NCBI GenBank assembly: GCA_019694955.1 | Contig: JAIBAX010000034.1 | Span: forward strand, 1 to 46,627 | Origin: Chitinophagales bacterium | GTDB taxonomy: Bacteria > Bacteroidota > Bacteroidia > Chitinophagales > JADIYW01 | Reading direction: 5' to 3' | DNA: 46,627 nt | Part shown: positions 36,336 to 42,725 of the stretch, in pieces | Layout of the letters: each line of letters begins with the position of its first letter | Position numbering within the stretch: the first letter of the stretch is position 1 | The notes under the pieces: model-generated | The model's database searches: none | The model's input: only the letters and a program-made list of their open reading frames with translations | What the model was told of the DNA's origin: nothing | Translations under genes and position numbers: made by a program

Positions 36336-37130
36336 ATGATCATTAAAAGCCTTTCACGACAGGGAACACGGCGGTCAACGGTTAAACAACTCCTGACCTA
36401 TATCCTCACAAAAGACAAGCACACCCTCCTTGTTACCCATAACCTTACAGGAAACTCACTCGATGACCTCACCGATGCCTATATGGAAAATGAACAGGGA
36501 AGAATCTACCACCGCACCAATAACACCCTCGTCATGCATGAAATACTGTCAATGCATACACTCGATACCACCCATCTCTCAACCACAATGCTCCGCCAGA
36601 TTGCCCAAGCATACATCAACCGCCGCTCTCCCCACGGACTTGCCGTTGCTGCTGTCCATCACGACACACAATCTGTCCACATTCACCTTGCTATCAGTGG
36701 TATAACCCTTACCGGAAGAAGTACTCGTATTTCACAACAAACATTCAGCACCATCAAACACGAACTCCAAGAACGATTCCCTGAACTTACCCATAGCAAG
36801 GTAGCCCATGGTAGTCGAATACCTACCAAACGTGAAAAGGAATATCACCTCACCAAACGAACACGCTCAGAAAAAGAAACCCTGAAACAACTCCTTGAAA
36901 CCCTTTTTCACCAATCAACCACACGACACGACTTTTATGAACGCATCAGACAACAGGGAATGGAACTCTATTCCCGCAATGACACCGTAACCGGAATTAT
37001 CGGAACAAGAAAGTATCGCTTTACCACCCTTGGATTTGGCAAAGAAAGGATGCACACCCTCGACCTGCTTCACGAATTAGGAAGCATACGAAAACAGAGA
37101 ACACTCTCTCACGACCATGAACGGGAATAG
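36336..37130 (+). CDS. Relaxase/mobilisation nuclease (MOBP-like)
   Basis: The 264-residue protein contains the metal-binding motif HHDTQSVHIHLAIS (His109, His115, His117) of relaxases. A candidate N-terminal catalytic Tyr is in LLTYILT (Tyr22) and MIIKSLSRQG is at the start. It is short and consists essentially of the nuclease domain, without a C-terminal helicase or primase. It would nick at oriT and lead single-stranded DNA into the recipient. It is the last gene of the long operon and is followed by a terminator. Confidence 0.85.
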   Translation: MIIKSLSRQGTRRSTVKQLLTYILTKDKHTLLVTHNLTGNSLDDLTDAYMENEQGRIYHRTNNTLVMHEILSMHTLDTTHLSTTMLRQIAQAYINRRSPHGLAVAAVHHDTQSVHIHLAISGITLTGRSTRISQQTFSTIKHELQERFPELTHSKVAHGSRIPTKREKEYHLTKRTRSEKETLKQLLETLFHQSTTRHDFYERIRQQGMELYSRNDTVTGIIGTRKYRFTTLGFGKERMHTLDLLHELGSIRKQRTLSHDHERE

Positions 37131-37196
37131 CAGAAGTTGACGAAATTTGCATATTTGCTAGTATATTCTTGATCGACTTTTTTCATAGCGTACTTT

Positions 37197-37223
37197 CCGT
37201 CCCTTTCTAAGGGGCGGTTTTTT
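37197..37223 (+). terminator. Rho-independent terminator of the mobilisation operon
   Basis: CCGTCCCTT pairs with AAGGGGCGG (one G-U pair) around TCT, followed by six T. It overlaps the last codons of the convergent XRE gene. Hairpins with the same CCGTCC/GGGCGG core recur at 40307-40327, and a related one at 38933-38958. Confidence 0.85.
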
Positions 37224-37443
37224 CATGTTCCACACCTACCAATTCTGTAATGGAAATTCCTAATCCGTCTGCCAAAGAACACACAATATCAAGTGATGGA
37301 TTCAACTGCCCCCACTCAATCCGCTGTAATGTCTTTTTATCAATATCTGCTCTATCAGCCAACTGTTGCTGACTGAATCCTTTTTGTGTCCGCTTCGTTT
37401 TCAGATGATGACGAAACGCTTGCAGATATGCTGTATTCTTCAC
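37207..37443 (-). CDS. XRE-family helix-turn-helix regulator (78 aa)
   Basis: The 78-residue protein is a single HTH domain: LKTKRTQKGFSQQQLADRAD (helices 1-2), IDKKTLQRIEWGQLNPSLD (recognition helix), and LADGLGISITELVG. It is divergent from the lipoprotein gene at 37550, with a dyad ATGGGGTA/TACCCCAT between them, and convergent with the relaxase. It probably represses its own gene and the lipoprotein operon. Confidence 0.88.
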   Translation of the reverse strand: MKNTAYLQAFRHHLKTKRTQKGFSQQQLADRADIDKKTLQRIEWGQLNPSLDIVCSLADGLGISITELVGVEHEKTAP

Positions 37444-37474
37444 CTACCAAAGGTGGCAAGGTTTAAAAAAATAA

Positions 37475-37525
37475 ATGGGGTACAATATGCACCCAATTGA
37501 AAAATAGTTATATCTTTACCCCATT
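37475..37525. promoter_or_regulatory. Operator-like inverted repeat between XRE and lipoprotein genes
   Basis: ATGGGGTA (37475-37482) and TACCCCAT (37518-37525) are perfect inverted half-sites 35 bp apart. A further half-like ACCCAAT lies between them. They occupy the divergent gap and suit binding by the neighbouring XRE protein. Tandem CATT words follow before the start codon. Confidence 0.5.
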
Positions 37526-37549
37526 CATTCATTCTTAAACGCTATCACT

Positions 37550-38296
37550 ATGAAAAAATTAGTAATCCTTGTCCTATCCGTGAGGCTCTTGTACGGATGT
37601 TCCTTACTCAGTTCCTCCCAAAAAACAGCACCACCAACCCTCAAAGCTGCATCCTTTGACTATGCACCATCACAAACAACTACCTCTGCTCAACCCATCA
37701 AAATCGCAATCATCAATCCTTCATTTGCAAAGAGTTTCGCCGAGGGAAACCAAGAACCCTTTGTAAGCTTTAGCAAAAGCATGTCGAGCGACTTTGTCGA
37801 AATCGTGAGTGCCCGAGGCTTCCAGTACCTTGGACCCCTTGGCTCGTATGATGAAATGGTGTATAACGACAAAAAATCAACCGATCTCGTCCTTGAAACA
37901 GAAATCGATGTTACCGTAACTCCCATGCCCCTCAAATACAGAACCGTCACCAACTATGCAACCGGAGCAAAAACATATCATTACTATGCAGATGGAACCG
38001 CAACCATCACCGGAAAAGTAAACCTCTCACTCTCTGAACCTTTCACCAAAACCAAAGTATGGGTCAAGAGCCTTCCCATTACACCTACCTCATTCACCGC
38101 TAAAACCCTTGAATATTACACCAAAGACATCCCACTCACTGACCCGTACCTCTACAACGCACTCGTTACAGCACTGCAATCCATTTACGCCAGTTCCATG
38201 CAACTGGCATGGAATCACCTCGAACCCGAAGAACTATCGGCTAAAAAACAAGAAGCCACCGAAATCAAAAAGAATTCAGGATTTATCAAAAACTAA
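37550..38296 (+). CDS. Lipoprotein, possibly HpaA-like
   Basis: The 248-residue protein has a lipoprotein signal (MKKLVILVLSVRLLYGC, Cys17). A Ser/Thr-rich linker leads to a globular part with IKIAIINPSFAKSF, FVEIVSARGFQYLGPLGSYDEMVYNDKK and TDLVLETEIDVTV. That middle region recalls the HpaA (neuraminyllactose-binding haemagglutinin) family of Helicobacter, a resemblance from memory only. It is followed by two small membrane-protein genes with the same short leader (TATCACTATG). It is presumably an envelope cargo protein or entry-exclusion factor. Confidence 0.65.
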   Translation: MKKLVILVLSVRLLYGCSLLSSSQKTAPPTLKAASFDYAPSQTTTSAQPIKIAIINPSFAKSFAEGNQEPFVSFSKSMSSDFVEIVSARGFQYLGPLGSYDEMVYNDKKSTDLVLETEIDVTVTPMPLKYRTVTNYATGAKTYHYYADGTATITGKVNLSLSEPFTKTKVWVKSLPITPTSFTAKTLEYYTKDIPLTDPYLYNALVTALQSIYASSMQLAWNHLEPEELSAKKQEATEIKKNSGFIKN

Positions 38297-38306
38297 CACT
38301 ATCACT

Positions 38307-38561
38307 ATGAACACAACAACATTACACACCGTCCTTGGGATACTTTCCCTTATCATTGGCATCATCGGACTTTTGGGCTCATTCATTCCATGCTTTGGCG
38401 TGTACGCCATCTATGCAGGTATCATTGGGCTCTGTGCCGGAATCGGGGGCATCATTGCCGCCAAGAAAGCACAACTCGGCATGGGACTTGCAACCGCAGG
38501 CATTGTCCTTTCATTACTAGCAACCGCAATCTCCCTATGGCAAATGAAAGTAATCATGTAA
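38307..38561 (+). CDS. Small three-TM membrane protein (84 aa)
   Basis: The frame is open from much further upstream, inside the lipoprotein gene. The ATG at 38307 has the same TATCACTATG leader as the lipoprotein gene and starts a sensible product, MNTTTLHTVLGILSLIIGIIG. Three hydrophobic helices with Gly-rich packing (GIIGLCAGIGGIIAAKKA) resemble DUF4190-type proteins. It overlaps the next gene by 25 bp. Confidence 0.65.
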   Translation: MNTTTLHTVLGILSLIIGIIGLLGSFIPCFGVYAIYAGIIGLCAGIGGIIAAKKAQLGMGLATAGIVLSLLATAISLWQMKVIM

Positions 38562-38929
38562 GAAATTACCGTTTGATCAACAGCATGCTCGCCCTCTTTT
38601 TGGCGAGCATCTTGTTGTATAGCCTCATCCATTCACCCCACTTGTCATATCCCATGCGTTGCTTAAACACTTCACCCGACTGTCCCTCCTGTGGCATGAG
38701 CAGAGGATTTTCATCTATGATACGAGGAAACGTTTCACAAGCATACTCTTACAACCCTCATACACCCCGTCTCTTTTGGTTTACAAGCATCCAACTCTTT
38801 ATCCGCATTATATTCATGGTTCTTTCTGTTCCACCCCACAAACAAGGACTAAACTGCCGTATTGTTCTTGATTCTCTTAGTTCAATGCTTTTGTTTATTT
38901 GGGCGGTGTGGGGGATGGGGAGGAGGTAA
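38537..38929 (+). CDS. DUF2752 family membrane protein
   Basis: From the ATG at 38537 the product has 130 residues with about three hydrophobic helices. It carries the DUF2752 signature CPSCGMSRGFSSMIRGN preceded by MRCLNTSPD. The family is of unknown function and common in bacterial envelopes. The open frame extends upstream within the previous gene, but ATG 38537 (MANESNHVRNYRLIN) is the sensible start and suggests translational coupling with the three-TM gene. A hairpin terminator follows within 5 bp. Confidence 0.75.
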   Translation: MANESNHVRNYRLINSMLALFLASILLYSLIHSPHLSYPMRCLNTSPDCPSCGMSRGFSSMIRGNVSQAYSYNPHTPRLFWFTSIQLFIRIIFMVLSVPPHKQGLNCRIVLDSLSSMLLFIWAVWGMGRR

Positions 38930-38932
38930 TAA

Positions 38933-38958
38933 AAAACCACCCACGAAAGGGCGGTTTT
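38933..38958 (+). terminator. Hairpin terminator after the DUF2752 gene
   Basis: AAAACC-A-CCC pairs with GGG-C-GGTTTT with one mismatch and loop ACGAAA. It starts four bases after the stop codon. The run of T is short but the A-flanked stem suits bidirectional use. Confidence 0.6.
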
Positions 38959-39401
38959 GGCAAAGAGAGTTACCTGCTTATGGCAATGTACGCAAACGGA
39001 AATGCAGTCTAACTTCCCTCATTGTTATGCCAATTTTTTGGATTCCTTTGATTTCTAGCACTTGATTATATGTCACATACAGTACATTTTGTCTTCCAAA
39101 AAACCTCTTGAAATAGCTTGATAAACGATAATTTCTGTTCATAACTTTTTCTTTTCACATTACCATAACGCAAATTTGAGCGCAATACCTCATTGTAAAT
39201 GTTAATAATTATAAATACTAAATAATTGATTTTATTATAATTATATAAAGAATGAAATAGTCAAAAATGACACTTGTTGATAAAATAAATTTTACTTTTA
39301 AAATAATAATACAATCTTCGTTATAACAATGTCATAATTTTGGTTCATTTGTTTTATATTTGCAGTCCAATTTTTGAATTTAACCTAAAACACCCAAGGT
39401 T
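38959..39401. other. AT-rich gene-free stretch before the HEPN-like cargo pair
   Basis: No gene is seen on either strand in these 443 bp. The right half is very AT-rich. TATATTTG at 39355-39362 matches the Bacteroidota -7 box and lies 40 bases before the next start codon, but no TTTG is present at the usual spacing. The base composition change suggests a junction between the element backbone and inserted cargo. Confidence 0.45.
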
Positions 39402-39623
39402 ATGATAAGCCACATGAACACAGAGCTGACAAAATATCTATTTAAAAAGATAAAAACTGATGACTATAAATCACAGGACTATCCTGATATTGATACTACA
39501 AAACAAACGAATCTTGTTTATTACAAAGTACGTGGAAGTATTAGGTTACTCTTAAAAAGAGTACTAACTCCTTTTGATGTGCAGAAATTAGCAAACAAAA
39601 TCCTTTCTAAAAAACTACCATAA
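39402..39623 (+). CDS. Small hypothetical protein upstream of HEPN-like gene (73 aa)
   Basis: This basic 73-residue protein is mostly helical with no membrane segment (MISHMNTELTKYLFKKIKTDD...; LVYYKVRGSIRLLLKRVLTPFDVQKLANKILSK). ATG 39414 is an alternative start. It ends one base before the next gene, so the two are a cistron pair. As a small partner of a HEPN-like protein it might be an antitoxin or adaptor. That is inference from arrangement alone. Confidence 0.55.
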   Translation: MISHMNTELTKYLFKKIKTDDYKSQDYPDIDTTKQTNLVYYKVRGSIRLLLKRVLTPFDVQKLANKILSKKLP

Positions 39624-39624
39624 A

Positions 39625-40308
39625 ATGTCAGAGATTCAACAAAGACCCAAAGAGTTTGTAAAACTCTTAGAAGATTTTAGTGCATTATATTTACGAGTTA
39701 AAGAAAGGGTTTTACTTGCGGAAAATTTTTATGGTTCGGTTATTCTTGATACAATAAATGAATTAAGGAACTCATTTGATCATATAATGAGAGCGACACT
39801 CTCTCAGGACTTTGAACTTGCGAAAAAAGAAATTTTAAGAGCAGAATCACACCTTTTTAGAGTCTCTTTTGATTGCTATGAACTTATCGGTCTTTATGTT
39901 TTCGACGAAATAGAAAAATTACTTCGTCCTTATACCTATGATATTATAAATGCTGTTATACCCACTTATTATCCAACCATTCGACCTCGATTGACGAAAT
40001 TAAAAATTGAGTTAACAAATTGTAGAAAAAATAAGATTAATCCAATTACGGGTGCAAACATGTTTGAAGAATATGAAAATGCTGTCGTAGAGTTATTGGA
40101 TATTTTAACGACAGTAGAAACAAGTATCCCTGAGCTTATAAGAAACAATAAAATAAAGAAAGCGGAAAACCTAAAGTGGCTCATTATAATTCCGATAATA
40201 ATAGGGATTACAGTATTTTTTGCAACTTGGGGATTTGCTAAATTTCTTGATAAATCTTCTTTAAAAGAAGATAAGAAGGAGTTACCTACCCAAAATACTA
40301 GTAAGTAA
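39625..40308 (+). CDS. HEPN-like helical protein with C-terminal membrane anchor (227 aa)
   Basis: The protein is almost wholly helical for residues 1-180. It contains ELRNSFDHIMRA, in which R48-N49-S-F-D-H53 matches the R(N/D)xxxH motif of HEPN ribonucleases. A single membrane helix lies at about 188-208 (WLIIIPIIIGITVFFATWGF) and a Lys/Ser-rich tail follows. HEPN domains are frequent RNA-cleaving effectors of toxin-antitoxin and phage-abortive systems. A tail-anchored form would act at the inner membrane. It is AT-rich cargo with a small partner gene one base upstream. The HEPN call rests on one motif and helical content. Confidence 0.6.
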   Translation: MSEIQQRPKEFVKLLEDFSALYLRVKERVLLAENFYGSVILDTINELRNSFDHIMRATLSQDFELAKKEILRAESHLFRVSFDCYELIGLYVFDEIEKLLRPYTYDIINAVIPTYYPTIRPRLTKLKIELTNCRKNKINPITGANMFEEYENAVVELLDILTTVETSIPELIRNNKIKKAENLKWLIIIPIIIGITVFFATWGFAKFLDKSSLKEDKKELPTQNTSK

Positions 40309-40327
40309 AAACCGCCCTCCCGGACGG
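40307..40327 (-). terminator. Rho-independent terminator of the methylase-like gene
   Basis: On the minus strand CCGTCC and GGGCGG enclose loop GGGA and are followed by five T, immediately after the stop codon. The core is the same as in the terminator at 37197. Confidence 0.75.
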
Positions 40328-41056
40328 TCAAAACATACACAACTGCGTTCCCTGAACATTCTGAACAGGTGGATTACTCACAAAAGATTCTTTCATCACC
40401 CGTACCCGATTCCTGTTCCAAAGCGGTGATTTCTCTTTCTCCGTAATCCGAAAAATACCAAAGGGAACGAGTGACGTACGGTAACTCACCACAAAATCAT
40501 CAGGATTCAGTGCATCAGCACACATCACCTCTGCACCAAAGATACCATTCAAAAACAGATTCAGTACCGTCATCTGTACACATACCACATCAATATCAAT
40601 ACCATAATACACATGGTGATTACCAAACGTTTGTGCATGTGCAACAAGCATTCTTCCAGCACCACAACAAGGATCAAGTACGTGCTGTGGTGTTTCATGT
40701 TCAGGCACTACACAATTCACCATGAACAGGCATACAGGGTAAGGAGTAAAAAACTGAGCCGCACCCTTCCTGTACAAATGCTGTTCATAGAAACTTCCCA
40801 GAACATCATTTCCACTACCACTTCCTTGCTGTTCAGTCATTTCAGCAATCAAACAAGCAAGAAGTGTAGGGAAGATATCCCGTCCCTGTTTATACCGTGC
40901 AATGATAGAAAGATACTCATCTTCATAATGAGATTTCCCTGTAAGTGGATTCTGCGCACATGCACACAGACACAGTGTCAAAAAGTCGTGAAATACTTTC
41001 TGTAAATCATGACGATACCCCATTGACAGGAGTGTTTGGTGGAATGTTGTTTTCAT
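40328..41056 (-). CDS. N6-adenine DNA methylase-like protein without a normal NPPY motif
   Basis: I choose the ATG at 41056 (242 residues, MKTTFHQTLLSMGYRHDL). A promoter-like element lies inside the longer open frame that begins at 41158. The helical N-terminus and KGAAQFFTPYPVCLFMVN, followed by the SAM motif VLDPCCGAGRMLVAHA and YYGIDIDVVCVQMTVLNLFLNG, are those of type I-like N6-adenine methylases. The catalytic (N/D)PP(Y/F) loop expected after ADAL is missing; the only NPP is at the very end (VSNPPVQNVQ). It may bind DNA or SAM without methylating. Likely roles are anti-restriction or regulation in the element. Confidence 0.8.
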   Translation of the reverse strand: MKTTFHQTLLSMGYRHDLQKVFHDFLTLCLCACAQNPLTGKSHYEDEYLSIIARYKQGRDIFPTLLACLIAEMTEQQGSGSGNDVLGSFYEQHLYRKGAAQFFTPYPVCLFMVNCVVPEHETPQHVLDPCCGAGRMLVAHAQTFGNHHVYYGIDIDVVCVQMTVLNLFLNGIFGAEVMCADALNPDDFVVSYRTSLVPFGIFRITEKEKSPLWNRNRVRVMKESFVSNPPVQNVQGTQLCMF

Positions 41057-41088
41057 ACCCATTGAATTAAATGAACAAATCAATGAAT

Positions 41089-41131
41089 ATGATACACCCT
41101 CTTTTCTATATGAATATGTGGGAAAATTCAC
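41089..41131 (-). promoter_or_regulatory. Element-specific promoter, copy A (methylase-like gene)
   Basis: On the minus strand GTGAATTTTCCCAC (41131-41118) is followed 23 bases later by TATCAT (41094-41089). Transcription would start about 26 bases before the ATG at 41056. This is one of six such elements in the right block with the same spacing. Confidence 0.65.
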
Positions 41132-41178
41132 AAAAAACTGTCCCTTAAAGGATTGCAAAGGAATTCCTTTGCCAAGAG

Positions 41179-41217
41179 TGCATTCTGACAGGAGTATCTA
41201 CGGACGGTCAGAATGCA
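41179..41217. repeat. Inverted repeat upstream of the methylase-like gene
   Basis: TGCATTCTGAC and GTCAGAATGCA are perfect 11-bp arms separated by 17 bases, which include CGGACG. It lies upstream of promoter copy A and could be an operator, a transfer-origin hairpin or a terminator. Confidence 0.6.
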
Positions 41218-41311
41218 ATCTTGCTTTCATATAAAATATAGTACGAATTATAATTTATCTCATTATTAGGAAATGTAACTTATTCCTTTTAACTTTATCA
41301 TATAAACCTAC

Positions 41312-41491
41312 ATGGAACTATTATTAAGTCAGGCAAAATACACCAAGCCAATAATTTTTCACATTTATATAGTTCAGCCATCTTTGAGTAAAAAAAATGC
41401 ATCTAACGACATTCTGTTACTATTGGGAAACGTACATCACTATCTAGCAACCGTGGGAAATGTAGAATTAAAGGTTTATTGTAGTCATTAA
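41312..41491 (+). CDS. Possible small CDS or gene remnant (59 aa)
   Basis: A 59-residue plus-strand frame (MELLLSQAKYTKPIIFHIY ... KVYCSH) lies alone between two minus-strand genes. Its alternation of strands and helices (IIFHIYIVQPSLSKKNASN, DILLLLGNVHHYLATVGNV) looks like real protein sequence rather than noise. An in-frame stop lies three codons upstream of the ATG. It could be the surviving C-terminal piece of a larger gene or a genuine small protein. I cannot name a family. Confidence 0.4.
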   Translation: MELLLSQAKYTKPIIFHIYIVQPSLSKKNASNDILLLLGNVHHYLATVGNVELKVYCSH

Positions 41492-41502
41492 TAAGTGGAG
41501 GG

Positions 41503-42660
41503 TTAAATCCCCACCCCCGAAAACCCCTTACTCGGCACACCATCAATCATCATTGTTAAATAGATATGACGATTGGGAAGTTCCATAAAGTCAGTATCAG
41601 AAAACAACGGTTTCATTTCCTTTGCCCAGATACTCGCATCATGGTGTCCAACACGGAAGATAACCTTGGTTCCAACGTTTCCAATAATAGCATGGAAGAT
41701 ATCCGGTTCAAGTTGTTTCGTATATTGATGCGCCAGTACCATACCAATCTTAAATTTCCTCAGTTCAGAGAGCATATTCACCAATGAAAGAGACGTATAG
41801 TTATGAAATTCATCAAGGAAGATATGAAAGGGTACTCGCTTCTCTAGAGGAGTATCTACCCGTGAAAAGGCAGCTGTAGTTATCGCTGTTACCAGTAACG
41901 CTCCAAGAATATGAGACACATCAGCACCCAAATGACCTTTTGAGAGGTTAATTAAGAGAATCTGCCCTGTATCCATAACAGAGCGGAGTGAAATCGTTTC
42001 TGTGTTTTCAATAAGGAGTTTGCGCACAATGGGATATCCCAATAACGCTCCCACTTTGTTATAAATTGGCATGAGGTCATACGGCATATATTTAGGAAAC
42101 TCTTTAATCCAGAAGTCTTGTACTGTTTCACTTTCCACATACCGTAGCGCATTATTTCGATACACCTTATCTTGTAACATATCCAAGATATTTTGAAAGT
42201 TTGCCTGAGGTTGGTCAAGGAGTGCCAGTAAGGTATAGCGTAGAATATGTTCCAATTTCACACCCCATGCATCCTCCCAGAGCTTCTTTAAAATATCGAG
42301 TATGCCTGCTGCTACCAAGGCTCGTTTTTCGTATGATACCTTCCGTAGTGGGTTATATCCCAAGGTGCAGGAATGATTGGTTGCATCGATATATACCAAT
42401 CGGTGGCGTTCTGATTCTGGAATACTGTGGAGTACCTGTTCTACTAAATCGCCATGGGGTTCAAGTAAACAACACCCTCGTCCGTGGATGATGTCTTGGG
42501 TGATAAGGGTTTTAATCATGGTTGATTTACCAACGCCGGTTTGTCCGAGTAAGTACATATGCAGTAATCGATCGTGTTGGTGTATGCCAAAGACCCGATT
42601 GTCATTTCTGAAATTGGTGTATGCGAAGTAAGAGATGTGGGGGTTGAAGGGGTGTTGCAT
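41503..42660 (-). CDS. Second coupling-type ATPase (TraD/VirD4-TraM-recognition/HerA-like)
   Basis: The 385-residue protein has Walker A LLGQTGVGKST (38-47) and CCLLEPHGDLVEQVLHSIP. Walker B is FHIFLDEFHNYTS (about 280-292). The C-terminal motifs LAHQYTKQL, GTKVIFRVGHHDA and NRHIYLTMMIDG fit the type IV secretion 'DNA transfer' ATPases of the DUF87/TraD group. It is clearly different from the VirD4-like protein at 34443. Having two such ATPases in one element is unusual. It is read from its own element-specific promoter (copy F), whose predicted start is at or next to the ATG. Confidence 0.85.
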   Translation of the reverse strand: MQHPFNPHISYFAYTNFRNDNRVFGIHQHDRLLHMYLLGQTGVGKSTMIKTLITQDIIHGRGCCLLEPHGDLVEQVLHSIPESERHRLVYIDATNHSCTLGYNPLRKVSYEKRALVAAGILDILKKLWEDAWGVKLEHILRYTLLALLDQPQANFQNILDMLQDKVYRNNALRYVESETVQDFWIKEFPKYMPYDLMPIYNKVGALLGYPIVRKLLIENTETISLRSVMDTGQILLINLSKGHLGADVSHILGALLVTAITTAAFSRVDTPLEKRVPFHIFLDEFHNYTSLSLVNMLSELRKFKIGMVLAHQYTKQLEPDIFHAIIGNVGTKVIFRVGHHDASIWAKEMKPLFSDTDFMELPNRHIYLTMMIDGVPSKGFSGVGI

Positions 42661-42666
42661 TAGTGG

Positions 42667-42709
42667 AGTATTGCAGGTTTTGTGGGGGAAGATAAGAGGG
42701 AATTTTCCA
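42667..42709 (-). promoter_or_regulatory. Element-specific promoter, copy F (second coupling ATPase)
   Basis: On the minus strand TGGAAAATTCCCTC is followed after 23 bases by AATACT (42672-42667). The sequence CTTATCT after the core matches copy E. The predicted start falls on the ATG at 42660, implying a leaderless message. It is the most diverged of the six copies. Confidence 0.5.
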
Positions 42710-42725
42710 ATAGAAGAGTCAGTAA

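Noticed and set aside
38109..38306. 66-codon upstream extension of the three-TM protein
   Set aside because: It overlaps the lipoprotein gene out of frame and has a low-complexity composition. The ATG at 38307 has the same leader as the lipoprotein gene.
41057..41158. Longer N-terminus for the methylase-like protein
   Set aside because: Promoter copy A lies within it and the extra residues do not resemble the family, so the ATG at 41056 is preferred.
41440..41470. Seventh TTTCCCAC word (minus strand, about 41453)
   Set aside because: It lies inside a small frame, has no -10-like box at the conserved distance and does not face a gene start.
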